Shown here: piece after piece, positions 24,839 to 34,917 of the stretch
Position numbering within the stretch: the first letter of the stretch is position 1
Layout: every line of letters starts with the position of its first letter
Origin: Marinospirillum celere
GTDB taxonomy: Bacteria; Pseudomonadota; Gammaproteobacteria; Pseudomonadales; Halomonadaceae
Assembly: GCF_900112235.1 (NCBI RefSeq)
Contig: NZ_FOLH01000001.1
Location: 496,001-560,000 of the forward strand
Length of the DNA: 64,000 nt
Direction: 5' to 3'
Position numbers and translations under genes: made by a program
The notes under the pieces: model-generated
The model's database searches: none
Told to the model about the DNA's origin: nothing
What the model saw: the letters and a program-made list of their open reading frames with translations, nothing else

Positions 24839-27604
24839 TCAGACGCTTTCTTCAAAGCTGGGTGGTGGCTGCTCTGGAGCACGGGGCAGTTCAATAATCA
24901 GACGGGCTCCCTGAAGTTCCTGAGGGTTTTCAACCCACAGGCGCCCACCCAAGTGGGCGATGATACCACGGCTGATAGGTAGCCCCAGTCCTGAACCTCT
25001 GGGACGGCTTTTATCATTTCCCTTGCCATGCTGTTGCTGGATTTGGTGGAACTTTTCAAAAACCTTTTCTCTTTCTTCTTCAGCAATACCCGGGCCATTG
25101 TCTTCCACGGAAAGTCGCCAATGTTTTTTCCAGGTTTGCAGTTTCAGCTTTACTTGTGGCTGGTTGTGGTCAGCAAATTTGCGAGCGTTATCCAATAAAT
25201 TAATAACTACCTGTTGCAAACGGTCAGGGTCGGCGACCACCCAGGCGGCATCCTCGGGTAGCTCGACTGCCAGAGCCACCTGACCCTCCTGGTAGAGCTG
25301 GGTAATGGCATCGGCAGAATCCTGAGCCAATTGTTTAAAATCCAGCCTTTCAGGGTTGAGACGCATACGGCCAGATTCCAGGCGAGCCAGGTCGAGAATT
25401 TCTTCAATCAGGCGTGAAAGGCGTTCGCTTTCTTTAACAATTACTCCCAGAAAGTGGTTTTTCTTGTCTGTTGCAACATCCGGGCTATCCCGCAAAATTT
25501 CAGCAAAAGCCCTGATGGATGTCAGGGGGGTGCGGAGTTCGTGGCTAACCATGGCAACAAACTCATCTTTCAGTCGGTCGAGTTCTCTTAAGCGTTCATT
25601 GGCTGAACGCAGTTCCTCGCCAATTCGGGCCAGCTCTGTTGATTTTTGTTCAAGGCGCTTGTTGTATTCCAGGGTTTGAGTGGTGGTATCCAGAATACTT
25701 AATACTGCTTCCAGATCTAGAGCTTCACCACGAACTACCGAGTTAATCAACACCCGCGCGGATGCACTACCCAAAGCCCCGGTGAGTGCCTGTTCAGCCT
25801 GGCCGATTAAATCGGGTGGTGCTATTAGTTCATCATCGGCTCCGGGTTTGCGTTCTGGATCAAAGTTACGGAAGACTTTAAACGTGGTGTTGACTCCCAG
25901 ATAGCGATTCAGCAGTTGATAAAGCTCACCCCTTGTTGTTTGTCCCAGCCAAAGTGGGGTTTGCATCACATCGGGCCTGAGGCCTTCTGTAAACAGTGCG
26001 GCCTGGGTTTGTTCAAGACTATTTTGCCGCGTGAATAGGGAGATACCAATTAAAAAACCCAAGTTGACCAGAAGACTCCAAAACAGCGAGTGGGTGTAAA
26101 TATCCCAGCCTTCAAGCCCAAACAGGCTATAGGGTTTGAGCCATTCAATCCCCCAGGGGCCTTGCTCAATTAGGGTCATGGATAGCCAGCCAGATTGGGC
26201 AAAGCCTGGAATCAACAGGGTGTGAGCCCAAACCAGGAAGCCGCCAATCAAGCCGAGAGTAGCGCCCAGGCCATTGGCTCCGCGCCAATAAAGCCCCAAT
26301 AACAGTGCCGGGGCAAATTGGGCAGCTGCTGCGAAAGAAACCAGCCCTATGGTCACCAGACTGTAGGATTCACCAATGAGAGCATGGTAAAGATAGCCCA
26401 AGAGCAGAATGATCAGGATGGCAATACGGCGAATTCCCAGCAGCCAGCCACTTAGATTGCGGCTGGGGTCCAGGTGTAGCCACTTCCAACGTAGTAGCAA
26501 AGGCATGACCAGGTGATTACTGACCATGGTCGACAAGGCTATGGTCTCCACGATGACCATCCCGGTGGCTGCAGCCAAACCGCCGATAAAAACAATCAAC
26601 GGCAGGGCTTCAAGTCCGGCAGCCAGGGGTAAGGTGAGGACAAAGCTATCCGGTTCCTGAGCTGCACCACCCAGGAGGACACCGGCAAAGGCAACGGGAA
26701 TAACGAATAGATTGATGGCAACCAGGTAGAGAGGGAACATCCAACTGGCTTTTTTGAGGTGCTGTTCATCAACATTTTCGACAACCAGTACCTGGAATTG
26801 ACGGGGCAGGGTTATAAAAGCCAGGGTTGCCAGTACCAGGGTGCCCACCCAGCCTACAGCGCCACCAGGAACAGCATCCAGACCCATACTGTCGATAAGA
26901 CCAGGATGGTCTGCTGCCTGCCTGAAAAGGTCAGCGGGGCCTTGGTAGAGCGAAAACACCACAAACAGGCCCAGAGCTAAGAAAGCAACTAGTTTGATAA
27001 TGGATTCAAAGGCAATGGCAGCGACCATGCCTTCATGACGTTCACTGGCATCCAGGTGGCGGGTTCCAAAAAGGATGGTAAAAACAGCCAATACCAATGC
27101 GATCCATAAAGATTTATCGATCCAAAAGTTTTCGCCGCTAATATCTGTGGGTAGTAGAGGGTAGCCACTGAGTACAGCATGGCTGACGGTGATGGCTTTC
27201 AGTTGTAAAGCAATATAGGGCATGATTGCAACGACAGCAATCAGGGTGACCAGGGCTGCTAGTGGGCCACTTTTACCATAACGGGCACTGATAAAGTCGG
27301 CAATAGAGGTGATCCGCTGGGCGCGGGCGATACGAATCATTTTTCGGAACATCATCCAACCCAAAAGCATGGCCAGGGTTGGGCCCAGATAAATCAGTAG
27401 GAAGCTGGGGCCGGAATCAGTTGCTCGGCCAACACTGCCATAAAAGGTCCAGGCTGTGCAGTAAACTGCAATTGAAAGGGTATAAACGACCGGTGAATTG
27501 ATGACTGATCGCCCCTGTTCCGCACGGCGATCACCCCAGGCAGCAATCAGGAAAAGAATCGCCAAATAACTGAAAGCAACGCCCAGGGTGACCCAGTCAC
27601 TCAT
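24839..27604 (-). CDS. Solute-symporter/STAC sensor histidine kinase (CbrA/CrbS type)
   Basis: The 921-residue protein has an SLC5-type Na+/solute symporter domain (~1-490, about 13 TM helices, with YTLSIAVYCTAWTFYGSVGRA and GMVIVETIALSTMVSNHLVMP), a STAC domain (~550-625), a short coiled coil, HisKA with phospho-acceptor His688 in MVSHELRTPLTSIR, and an intact HATPase (NLLDNARKF, DNGPGI, GSGLGL). CbrA senses or transports histidine and controls carbon/nitrogen use; CrbS controls acetate switching. It has no PAS domain, unlike CbrA. It is the last gene of a coupled four-gene operon and overlaps the small membrane gene by 8 bp. Its partner regulator may be the receiver protein at 29825-30214 or one encoded elsewhere. 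Confidence 0.92.
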   Translation of the reverse strand: MSDWVTLGVAFSYLAILFLIAAWGDRRAEQGRSVINSPVVYTLSIAVYCTAWTFYGSVGRATDSGPSFLLIYLGPTLAMLLGWMMFRKMIRIARAQRITSIADFISARYGKSGPLAALVTLIAVVAIMPYIALQLKAITVSHAVLSGYPLLPTDISGENFWIDKSLWIALVLAVFTILFGTRHLDASERHEGMVAAIAFESIIKLVAFLALGLFVVFSLYQGPADLFRQAADHPGLIDSMGLDAVPGGAVGWVGTLVLATLAFITLPRQFQVLVVENVDEQHLKKASWMFPLYLVAINLFVIPVAFAGVLLGGAAQEPDSFVLTLPLAAGLEALPLIVFIGGLAAATGMVIVETIALSTMVSNHLVMPLLLRWKWLHLDPSRNLSGWLLGIRRIAILIILLLGYLYHALIGESYSLVTIGLVSFAAAAQFAPALLLGLYWRGANGLGATLGLIGGFLVWAHTLLIPGFAQSGWLSMTLIEQGPWGIEWLKPYSLFGLEGWDIYTHSLFWSLLVNLGFLIGISLFTRQNSLEQTQAALFTEGLRPDVMQTPLWLGQTTRGELYQLLNRYLGVNTTFKVFRNFDPERKPGADDELIAPPDLIGQAEQALTGALGSASARVLINSVVRGEALDLEAVLSILDTTTQTLEYNKRLEQKSTELARIGEELRSANERLRELDRLKDEFVAMVSHELRTPLTSIRAFAEILRDSPDVATDKKNHFLGVIVKESERLSRLIEEILDLARLESGRMRLNPERLDFKQLAQDSADAITQLYQEGQVALAVELPEDAAWVVADPDRLQQVVINLLDNARKFADHNQPQVKLKLQTWKKHWRLSVEDNGPGIAEEEREKVFEKFHQIQQQHGKGNDKSRPRGSGLGLPISRGIIAHLGGRLWVENPQELQGARLIIELPRAPEQPPPSFEESV

Positions 27605-27794
27605 CCCTGCTACCCTCCAGAATCCAGGCTGCCAAGCCTATAATGATCAACCATACAATGAAAATATAAACAGGAAGCCAAGATAAGCCGCTTGATGAGG
27701 GACGGTCAAAAATCAGTAGCAGTGGAGGCATGAAAAACAAACAGGCAAGTAGTGTCAAGCCAACCAGTCTGCTGTGATTCATCGGGGCTTTCAT
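27597..27794 (-). CDS. Two-helix small membrane protein upstream of the symporter kinase (CbrX/DUF4212-like)
   Basis: The 65-residue protein has two hydrophobic segments (~9-27 and ~38-58) and a charged C-terminus (GSRDE). Small proteins of this shape precede cbrA (cbrX) in Pseudomonas, and DUF4212 subunits precede solute symporters. It starts inside the preceding exonuclease gene (ATGA, 4-bp overlap) and overlaps the kinase start by 8 bp. It is therefore translationally coupled on both sides, which supports it being a real gene. I infer a subunit or coupling role; sequence similarity could not be tested. Confidence 0.75.
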   Translation of the reverse strand: MKAPMNHSRLVGLTLLACLFFMPPLLLIFDRPSSSGLSWLPVYIFIVWLIIIGLAAWILEGSRDE

Positions 27795-29821
27795 GATTTT
27801 TCTACCATGCGGTTTTGTAGTTTCAAGGCATCGTTAAGCGTTAGGATACCTCTGGCCTCCAAGCGGGGTAGCAGAGCCAGGAGTAATTCCGCCGTTACTC
27901 GGGCATCGCCTAAGGCAGTGTGCCGGGTGCCAGGTGGAAAGCTGAGCCCAAAGCGTTCGGCCAAATCATCCAGGCCATGACCTTCCAGGTTTTCATCCAG
28001 GCCTCTGGACAGTAAAAGGGTATCCAGAACGGGCATATTGAATTTCAGCCCCAGTTCTTCTGCTTCGCCATTGATAGCCAGTAGATCAAAGGCGGCATTG
28101 TGGGCAACTAGAATACCGTTGCCGACAAACTCCCGGAATCTGGGTAAAACCACCTTGAGTGGTGGACACTTTTCAACGTCGGCATCTGTCAGACCATGAA
28201 TTCGCGTGCTGGCAGGTGGAATGGGGCGCTCAGGGTTGACCTTTTGATTAAAGGTTTCCTGAGCCAAGAGACGTCCCTTGAGCAGGCGGCAGGCCCCGAC
28301 GCTGATCACCTTATCGCCTTTGCGTAATTCCAAGCCGGTGGTTTCTGTATCAAAGACCACCATTTCCAGTTGGTCAAGACGCAGTTGGCCTAGCTCATCA
28401 GTCGGTGCGGGTAAATCTGCAATACTAAAATCATGGAATTCAGGCCGTGCCTCAACTGCCGGTGGCGGGGGGTAAACTCTTTTCGCTGCAGGTAAAGGCA
28501 AACGAAGCCGGGCATGAGTGCGATCACCATCAGCCAGGCTCCACCAGTCACTGGAATGACGACGAAGAATATCTCCCAGGCGGGGTGACAGGTCTTCATC
28601 CGTCAGGGTTAATTCCTGCCATTCCTGCAAAAGAGTGAGACTTAAGGGTTCACCCTTCCAGATCAGATCCAGGTAAACCCGGTTGTTACCCAGTTGAATT
28701 TCTGCTTCAAAGTTGCTGTGTCCAGTTGCCTTCTTGAGCTCGCCAAGTAACCGCTGGAGCAGGGCAAGCAGGCTAGGGCTATCTGCTCTTAGCCATACTG
28801 GAATACCAATGGGCGTCAAGGTGAGTTGCTGGGGTTCAAGGCTGGGCACTAAGGCTTGCCAAAGATCATTGGACCAGGTGTCAGAGAGGCGACCTTGCTC
28901 CAAATGCAGGCTTTCCAGTAGTTGGGCCAGTTCATTAATCAGGCCGCTGAGCGCCTGGCTGTCCTGATGCATGGCCGTTTGCAAGCGAGAGTTAAGGTCT
29001 GGGCTGGTATTGCCGCTACTGAGCACTTCTCCAGCCGTGGCCAGGTTGGCTGCATGCCCGCGAAGGGCGGGTAGGAGACTGCTTAAGGGTTTACGCCAGC
29101 GTAGATCATTGCGTTGGCGTTCGGTTGCATCCTCCAGGGTAATCAGTGCTTCTCCTTGGCTAGCAATAACCCGGCGCAGATCACAAAGAAACCAGCGCTG
29201 GTTTTGAGGCAACAATAGTTGGCGAGAGCTGCCATCTTTGGGCAGATGCTGCAGAGCATCCAAAAGACTGGGAGCCGGTAATAATTCATCCAAACGCCTG
29301 CCCAGCCCCAGGGCAGGGTTGTCCGCAAAAAGGTGTTCAGCCGCTGGATTGAATAACAATAGCCTTTGGTGGCTGTCGCATAAGAGCAAGGGGACTTTTA
29401 AAACCTGCAACAGTGCTTCTAGTTCCTGACGAATCCTTGCGGCATCCTTGGCGCCTTGAATTCTGGCTTCACTGAGTAGAGCTCTATCGTTACGCCAACC
29501 ATGGCGGAGTTTTTCCAAGTCTGGCTGTAAACTAACCAGCCAGCCTTCAGGAGGATAGTCATGTTGGGCATCCGGGTTGGCAGCTAGGCGGGCCAGTTGG
29601 ACTTGAAGGTGGCGCAGCGGGCGGAATAAGCGAATTTCCAGCGGAATGCCGGCCAGGAGTAGCAGAGTTCCTGCCGCGAGGCAGGCGATCCAAAGGAGGA
29701 GTCTTTCATGACCTTGGGGTTCTAGTTGGGCATCTAACCAGAGCCCGCCCAGTAGACCCAAAAACAAACTGCTTCCGGTCAATAATAACCAGAGACCCAG
29801 CAACTTTTGACGATGGGGCAT
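27791..29821 (-). CDS. Membrane PAS/pseudo-histidine-kinase fused to a DEDDh 3'-5' exonuclease
   Basis: The 676-residue protein has TM helices at ~8-28 and ~41-63, a HAMP-like linker, a PAS domain (~133-235; VPLLLCDSHQRLLLFNPAAEHLF) and a region laid out like HisKA-HATPase (~236-450). That region has no H-box histidine and no N or G boxes. A Pro-rich linker leads to a DnaQ-type exonuclease (~485-660) with an intact active site: FDTETTGLE (Asp491, Glu493), AHNAAFDLLA and RHTALGDARVTAELL. An intact nuclease attached to a membrane sensor that seems unable to signal as a kinase is unusual. Its start lies 3 bp after the receiver gene, and its ribosome site is inside that gene. Substrate (DNA, RNA or nucleotide) is unknown. 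Confidence 0.87.
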   Translation of the reverse strand: MPHRQKLLGLWLLLTGSSLFLGLLGGLWLDAQLEPQGHERLLLWIACLAAGTLLLLAGIPLEIRLFRPLRHLQVQLARLAANPDAQHDYPPEGWLVSLQPDLEKLRHGWRNDRALLSEARIQGAKDAARIRQELEALLQVLKVPLLLCDSHQRLLLFNPAAEHLFADNPALGLGRRLDELLPAPSLLDALQHLPKDGSSRQLLLPQNQRWFLCDLRRVIASQGEALITLEDATERQRNDLRWRKPLSSLLPALRGHAANLATAGEVLSSGNTSPDLNSRLQTAMHQDSQALSGLINELAQLLESLHLEQGRLSDTWSNDLWQALVPSLEPQQLTLTPIGIPVWLRADSPSLLALLQRLLGELKKATGHSNFEAEIQLGNNRVYLDLIWKGEPLSLTLLQEWQELTLTDEDLSPRLGDILRRHSSDWWSLADGDRTHARLRLPLPAAKRVYPPPPAVEARPEFHDFSIADLPAPTDELGQLRLDQLEMVVFDTETTGLELRKGDKVISVGACRLLKGRLLAQETFNQKVNPERPIPPASTRIHGLTDADVEKCPPLKVVLPRFREFVGNGILVAHNAAFDLLAINGEAEELGLKFNMPVLDTLLLSRGLDENLEGHGLDDLAERFGLSFPPGTRHTALGDARVTAELLLALLPRLEARGILTLNDALKLQNRMVEKS

Positions 29822-29824
29822 GGT

Positions 29825-30214
29825 TCAAACTCCCTTGTTGCCACCTTCTTTTTCCTGGATCAGCTTGGTTACTTTTTCAACCAGTTGCTGGGTGGAGAAA
29901 GGCTTGGTGACATAGTCGTCAGCTCCGAGAGCGAGACCTTTTTCTTTTTCAACCTCACGTCCATGAGCGGTTAGCATGATAATAGGTAAGCGTTTGAAAG
30001 CATCCTGGCCGCGTAGATTTTCCAATACCTCAAAGCCACTGATGCCGGGTAGGCTAATATCAAGCAGGAGGATATCTGGATTGATTGAGCTAACCAGTTC
30101 CAAGGCCTTCTCGCCATCTTCTGCAGTAGTGACTTCAAAGCCCGCCTGCTGCATCAAGAACTCAAGGGATAAAACGATGTTGGGCTCATCATCGACAACC
30201 AAAACCCGTGCCAT
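29825..30214 (-). CDS. Stand-alone receiver-domain response regulator
   Basis: The 129-residue single REC domain has acidic pair VVDDE (Asp8-Asp9), phospho-acceptor Asp52 in LLLDISLPG, the switch Thr in MLTAHG and Lys in DDYVTKPFS. There is no DNA-binding or enzymatic output domain. It is the first gene of the operon, with an AGGAGTG ribosome site. It probably accepts phosphate from the symporter kinase encoded last in the operon, and may act by protein contact, for instance on the pseudo-kinase exonuclease. That partnership is inferred. Confidence 0.92.
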   Translation of the reverse strand: MARVLVVDDEPNIVLSLEFLMQQAGFEVTTAEDGEKALELVSSINPDILLLDISLPGISGFEVLENLRGQDAFKRLPIIMLTAHGREVEKEKGLALGADDYVTKPFSTQQLVEKVTKLIQEKEGGNKGV

Positions 30215-30336
30215 AACATCACTCCTGAATATTTTATTATTTGGGTTCAGTCTAGTGTCTTCTTTTGCTTATGGAAAGGCGACCAAGGCCTTAGGTTGGG
30301 TTAAAATGCCTGCCTTTTGATTTGGAGTAATACCAC

Positions 30337-31293
30337 TTGTTGATTGAATGGCTCGCCGTCATCTTGGGTTTAGCTCTACTGGTCTGGAGTGCAGATCGCT
30401 TTGTGCTTGGCGCTAGTGTTACTGCCAAACAGCTGGGTGTTCCTATCCTGGTGATCGGTATGCTGTTGATGGGGTTTGGTACTTCAGCTCCTGAAATGCT
30501 GGTTGCTGTCCAGGCATCTTTGGAAGCCAAACCCGGTTTGGCCGTGGGAAATGCTCTGGGTTCCAATATTGCCAATATTGCTTTGATTTTGGGGTTAACG
30601 GCACTCATTGCACCTGTACCTGTGGCAACAGGGTTGGTGCGTAAAGAAATTCCTTTGTTGTTAGTGGTCACGTTTGCCGCCAGCGCGCTGTTATTGACTC
30701 AGCAGCTTGCCTGGTGGCAAGGGGTTGTTCTTCTGACAGGTCTGTTTGCCTTTATGGGCTATAGCTATCGGTTGGCGCGCCAGGGGCAAAGTGACGTTCT
30801 ACTGGAAGAGGTGGAAAGTCATCTTCAGCCTCTGAGTCTGACCCAGGCCGTGATTTGGATGCTTGTGGGCCTATTACTGCTGATAGCGAGTTCGCGTTTA
30901 TTGGTTTGGGGGGCGGTTGAGCTGGCACTCTCTTGGGGAATCAGTGAGTTGGTTATTGGTTTGACCCTGGTTGCTGTGGGAACCAGCCTGCCCGAATTGG
31001 CAGCCAGTTTGGCGGCAGCCAAGCGCGGTGAGTCTGACCTGGTGCTGGGTAATATTATTGGCTCCAATGTCTTCAATTTGCTTGCAGTACTACCCATTCC
31101 GGCGCTCTTGGCCAGTGGTAGCCTCTTGGATGCATCTATTCTCTGGCGGGACCTCCCGGTTATGGTGGGTTTAACCCTGCTACTTCTTTTGGTTGCTTTG
31201 GGGCGTAAGGGCCATGAAAGAATCAACCGCTTTGAAGGCTTTGGCCTTCTGGTCTGTTTTGTGGGCTATCAAGTCTGGTTGTTTTGGGGGTAA
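30337..31293 (+). CDS. Calcium/sodium antiporter (YrbG/CaxA-like)
   Basis: The 318-residue K+-dependent-type Na+/Ca2+ exchanger has two inverted alpha-repeats: MGFGTSAPEMLVA with GNALGSNIANI, and VAVGTSLPELAAS with GNIIGSNVFN. About 10 TM helices are seen. It exchanges Ca2+ for Na+ or H+ across the inner membrane. The start is probably TTG 30337 (or the next TTG), preceded by GGAG. It is divergent from the receiver-nuclease-kinase operon, with 122 bp between. Confidence 0.9.
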   Translation: MLIEWLAVILGLALLVWSADRFVLGASVTAKQLGVPILVIGMLLMGFGTSAPEMLVAVQASLEAKPGLAVGNALGSNIANIALILGLTALIAPVPVATGLVRKEIPLLLVVTFAASALLLTQQLAWWQGVVLLTGLFAFMGYSYRLARQGQSDVLLEEVESHLQPLSLTQAVIWMLVGLLLLIASSRLLVWGAVELALSWGISELVIGLTLVAVGTSLPELAASLAAAKRGESDLVLGNIIGSNVFNLLAVLPIPALLASGSLLDASILWRDLPVMVGLTLLLLLVALGRKGHERINRFEGFGLLVCFVGYQVWLFWG

Positions 31294-31379
31294 GAGCTAA
31301 TTTAGCCCAAGTTTTAGTGGTTTTTTAACAGTTTTTAGCTATAACAACTATAAAGCCTTTTTATTCACTGAGATCTCCT

Positions 31380-33506
31380 ATGCAAAAAATATCCCTACGC
31401 TTGAAGCTGGTTTTGGGTACCGCCCTGGCAATGTTTATTACTCTGTTGGTGGTTGTGCTCATGGGTTGGCAATCCATGCATACAACGGGTGATAGGGCGG
31501 TCGACCAGGCCTCTTCTGCCTTGGAAGAACTGGTTCAGCAAAACCTTCGTGATGCGTCGGCTTTGTTAACTGATGAGGTGGGTGACCTGATTGATCGCAG
31601 CTTCGATGTGCCTGCGATGATGAGTCAGGTATTGAGCAATACCGCAAGAGGTAACCCTGAAGGGCGCAATCGCATCAATCGAGAAAGCTTGCGTACCCTG
31701 GCGGGTGATATTCTGGTTGCCAATCAGCATTTGGGATCTGTTTATTTTCATTTTGAACGCGATGGGTATGATGGCATGGATGCTTTTCTTGCTGGTGGGA
31801 CTCAAGAGTCGAATTCAGATACTGGTGAACTGGAAATCTACTGGGCACGTGATAGCTCTGAAGTCATCTATTTGCGTACACCTGATTCTTCTTTTAAATA
31901 TGATGAAACCCTCAACGAATTTGGTATTCGTGAGTCGGAATGGTACCTGTGTAGCCGTGATAGCCTGGAGCCTTGCATTATTGACCCCTATCTATATGAG
32001 GTGCAGGAAGGGTTGGAGATTATGCTGACCTCTCTGGTTTATCCTGTTGTCGTCAATAATGAGTTTCGTGGTGTTGCTGGTGTTGATTTAAACCTTCCCC
32101 AGGTTCAGGAACAGATTCAGAGATTTCAGGAAGATTTTTACCAGGGAAAAGGCGACTTCCTATTATTGAGTGGCCAAGAAACTCTAATAGCTAGCTCGAA
32201 ATACCCAAATCGCCTGGGTGAGCGCCTTGAACAGGTGGATACTCAGCTTTCTGAGCTCATGCCCAACCTGCGAAGAAATCAAGTGACCCATGATCAAGAT
32301 CAGGTTTGGATACGCCGCGATCTTCGTTTTGAAGCGGTTGAAGAGGAGTGGACGCTACTGGTTAGTGTGCCTCAAACCATTGCCTACGCAACCAGTCATG
32401 AATTACAGGAACTGCTGGTTTCTGGCTATCAATCAGCCGCTCTGTCCATGGCCGTGACAGGTGCTGTCTTACTATTGCTGGCGATTTTGATTGTCAGTAT
32501 CTGGCTTGGTTATACCACCCAGCCTATGGTGCAAATGCGGCAACTCTTTGAAGACCTTGCCGGTGCTGAAGGCGACTTGACGCGAGAATTGCAGGTTAAC
32601 CGCCATGCAGAATTGATAGGCATGGCAAAAGGCTTTAATAGCTTCACTCACAAGCTGCGCAATATGATCGTCAGCTTAAAAGGTTCTGCAAACCAGCTCC
32701 AGGAACAGGGCCAGAAGATGCAGGCTACGGCTAATCAGGCTTCAGTTGCAACTGATGATCAGCAAAACGAAATGCAAAGTATCTCTTCAGCAATGAATCA
32801 AATGTCGGCTACGGCGCAAGAGGTAGCTCGCTTGGCATCAGAAACAGCCACAGAAACAGAAGCGGCGAATCAGGGTTTACAAAATGCACGTAATGTTCTT
32901 TATAGCGCTGTTACTGAAGTGCGTGAAGTCGCCAAGGACATGGAAGAAGCCAAAAGCCGGGTTAGTGATGTGGCGGCGAGTAGCGACAATATCACCGGTA
33001 TTATTGAGGTAATTGAAGGCATAGCCGAACAAACCAACCTACTGGCCTTAAATGCGGCCATAGAAGCAGCCCGTGCCGGTGACCAGGGAAGGGGTTTTGC
33101 AGTGGTTGCTGATGAGGTTCGCAGCTTGGCTGCACGCACCCAAAGCTCAACAGCTGAAATTCAGGCGCTGATCCAAAAGCTTCAGGAACAGGTTAAGGTT
33201 TCGGTGAAGCAGATTACTCAGAGCAGTGAAAGGGCCCTGCAGGCTGTCGAACAAGCCAGCGACTCCTGGGAAAAAATGGAAGCGGTTTCCACAAGCATCG
33301 CTGGAGTGACAGACAACATTACTCAAGTGGCTGCTGCTGCAGAAGAGCAGAATCAAGTCAATGATGAGATGAATCGCAATATCACCTCCATTGAACAGGC
33401 TGGCCAGGTATTGGCTTCCTTGGGGCAAGATGTTGAGCAGCTTAGTGATCAAATGATCCAGGTTGTTGAGCAAGTGAACCAACAGCTGGATAAGCTTAAA
33501 GTTTGA
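31380..33506 (+). CDS. Methyl-accepting chemotaxis protein with dCache sensor
   Basis: The 708-residue chemoreceptor has TM1 (~8-28), a large periplasmic dCache-type ligand domain (~35-345; [17 protein letters not shown] is the membrane-proximal Cache motif), TM2 (~353-375), HAMP and a cytoplasmic signalling domain with the highly conserved hairpin [35 protein letters not shown]. Cache receptors of this layout usually bind amino acids or small acids. The ligand pocket contains [14 protein letters not shown], with a possible disulfide. No C-terminal CheR-docking pentapeptide is present. CheD at the left end of the window could modify it. Confidence 0.95.
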   Translation: MQKISLRLKLVLGTALAMFITLLVVVLMGWQSMHTTGDRAVDQASSALEELVQQNLRDASALLTDEVGDLIDRSFDVPAMMSQVLSNTARGNPEGRNRINRESLRTLAGDILVANQHLGSVYFHFERDGYDGMDAFLAGGTQESNSDTGELEIYWARDSSEVIYLRTPDSSFKYDETLNEFGIRESEWYLCSRDSLEPCIIDPYLYEVQEGLEIMLTSLVYPVVVNNEFRGVAGVDLNLPQVQEQIQRFQEDFYQGKGDFLLLSGQETLIASSKYPNRLGERLEQVDTQLSELMPNLRRNQVTHDQDQVWIRRDLRFEAVEEEWTLLVSVPQTIAYATSHELQELLVSGYQSAALSMAVTGAVLLLLAILIVSIWLGYTTQPMVQMRQLFEDLAGAEGDLTRELQVNRHAELIGMAKGFNSFTHKLRNMIVSLKGSANQLQEQGQKMQATANQASVATDDQQNEMQSISSAMNQMSATAQEVARLASETATETEAANQGLQNARNVLYSAVTEVREVAKDMEEAKSRVSDVAASSDNITGIIEVIEGIAEQTNLLALNAAIEAARAGDQGRGFAVVADEVRSLAARTQSSTAEIQALIQKLQEQVKVSVKQITQSSERALQAVEQASDSWEKMEAVSTSIAGVTDNITQVAAAAEEQNQVNDEMNRNITSIEQAGQVLASLGQDVEQLSDQMIQVVEQVNQQLDKLKV

Positions 33507-33514
33507 AAGCCAAT

Positions 33515-34891
33515 TTAAATAAAGGTAATACCCACTGCAAAGAGCTGTTCCACTTCACGAATTTTGCGCTTGTCGATTAAGAACAGGATGACCTGGTCAT
33601 CGGACTGGATAACCAGGTCATCATGGGCAATCAGAACTTCCTTATCACGGACAAGGGCGCCGATGGTCACCCCTTCGGGAAGCTGGATTTGCTCAATAGG
33701 CTTGCCAACCAGCTTGGAACTTTTTTCATCACCGATGGCTACCGCCTCTATGGCCTCGGCTGCCCCGCGGCGAAGAGAGTGAACGTTTTTAACTTGGCCC
33801 CGGCGAACATGAGTTAAGAGGCTGCCAATGGTTGCCAGTTGGGGCGAGAAGGCAATATCCACTTCACCACCCTGGACCAGATCGACATAGGCGGCATTAT
33901 TGATCAAGGTCATCACCTTGCCAGCACCCATCCGCTTGGCCAGCATAGATGACATGATATTGACTTCATCATCATTGGTTACTGCACAGAAGATATCGGT
34001 TTCTTCAACCGCTTCTTCCTGCAAGAGGGTTTTATCAGTAGCCGTGCCATTGAGCACTACGGTTCTTTCCAGCTTTTCGGCTAGCTCGACACAGCGAGAT
34101 GGAGAGAACTCGATCAATTTAACCCGGTATTCTTTTTCCAGGCTTTCTGCCAGCCGCTCACCGATATTCCCACCACCGGCAATCATGATGCGTTTATAGC
34201 TGTGGTCGACTCGACGCATTTCGTTCATAACAGCACGTATATCCTTGCGTGCCGCAATAAAAAAGACTTCATCGTCTTCTTCGATAACAGTATGCCCTTT
34301 AGGAAGCAGCGCCTGATTCTGGCGATAAATAGCTGCCACTCGGGTGTCTACATTGGGAATATGCTGGCGCAGTGCAGCCAGCTGTTGACCGACCAGAGGG
34401 CCACCCCGGTGGGCCTTAACGGCAACCAACTGCACCAGGCCACCGGCAAAATCCAGAACCTGCAAAGCGCCGGGGTATTCAATCAGGCGTCGGATATGAT
34501 TGGTGACCACCTGTTCAGGACTGATCAAAACATCGATATCAAAGCCGCGCTCGGTTCTGAACAAGCCCTTGCGGGATAGATAGGCTGCGGAGCGAACACG
34601 GGCGATCTTGCTGGGGGTATTAAAAAGCGCATGGGCAACCTGGCAGGCGACCATGTTGACTTCATCCGAATTGGTGACAGCGATGACCATATCAGCATCA
34701 GCACAGCCGGCTTGACGCAGAACCGCTGGGAAAGAAGCTTTGCCCTGGATGATGCGGATATCCAGCTTGTTTTGCAGATCTCTCAGACGGTCAGGATTGG
34801 TATCGACAATGGTGATGTCATTTTCTTCACCGGCCAGGTTCTCAGCCAGGGTGCCACCGACTTGTCCGGCACCGAGAATAATGATTTTCAT
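33515..34891 (-). CDS. trkA: Trk potassium-uptake regulatory subunit TrkA
   Basis: The 458-residue peripheral protein has two tandem RCK modules, each with an NAD-binding Rossmann motif: [19 protein letters not shown] at the start and [19 protein letters not shown] near the middle, plus TrkA_C ligand domains ([14 protein letters not shown] and [15 protein letters not shown]). It gates TrkH in response to nucleotides. It lies 26 bp downstream of trkH in one operon. Confidence 0.96.
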   Translation of the reverse strand: MKIIILGAGQVGGTLAENLAGEENDITIVDTNPDRLRDLQNKLDIRIIQGKASFPAVLRQAGCADADMVIAVTNSDEVNMVACQVAHALFNTPSKIARVRSAAYLSRKGLFRTERGFDIDVLISPEQVVTNHIRRLIEYPGALQVLDFAGGLVQLVAVKAHRGGPLVGQQLAALRQHIPNVDTRVAAIYRQNQALLPKGHTVIEEDDEVFFIAARKDIRAVMNEMRRVDHSYKRIMIAGGGNIGERLAESLEKEYRVKLIEFSPSRCVELAEKLERTVVLNGTATDKTLLQEEAVEETDIFCAVTNDDEVNIMSSMLAKRMGAGKVMTLINNAAYVDLVQGGEVDIAFSPQLATIGSLLTHVRRGQVKNVHSLRRGAAEAIEAVAIGDEKSSKLVGKPIEQIQLPEGVTIGALVRDKEVLIAHDDLVIQSDDQVILFLIDKRKIREVEQLFAVGITFI

Positions 34892-34917
34892 AGCAAAACT
34901 CCTTAAAACAGCTGTAT

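Noticed and set aside
31294-31379. Possible FliA promoter before the chemoreceptor gene
   Set aside because: TAAAG occurs, but no GCCGATAA-like -10 lies at the required 11-nt spacing.
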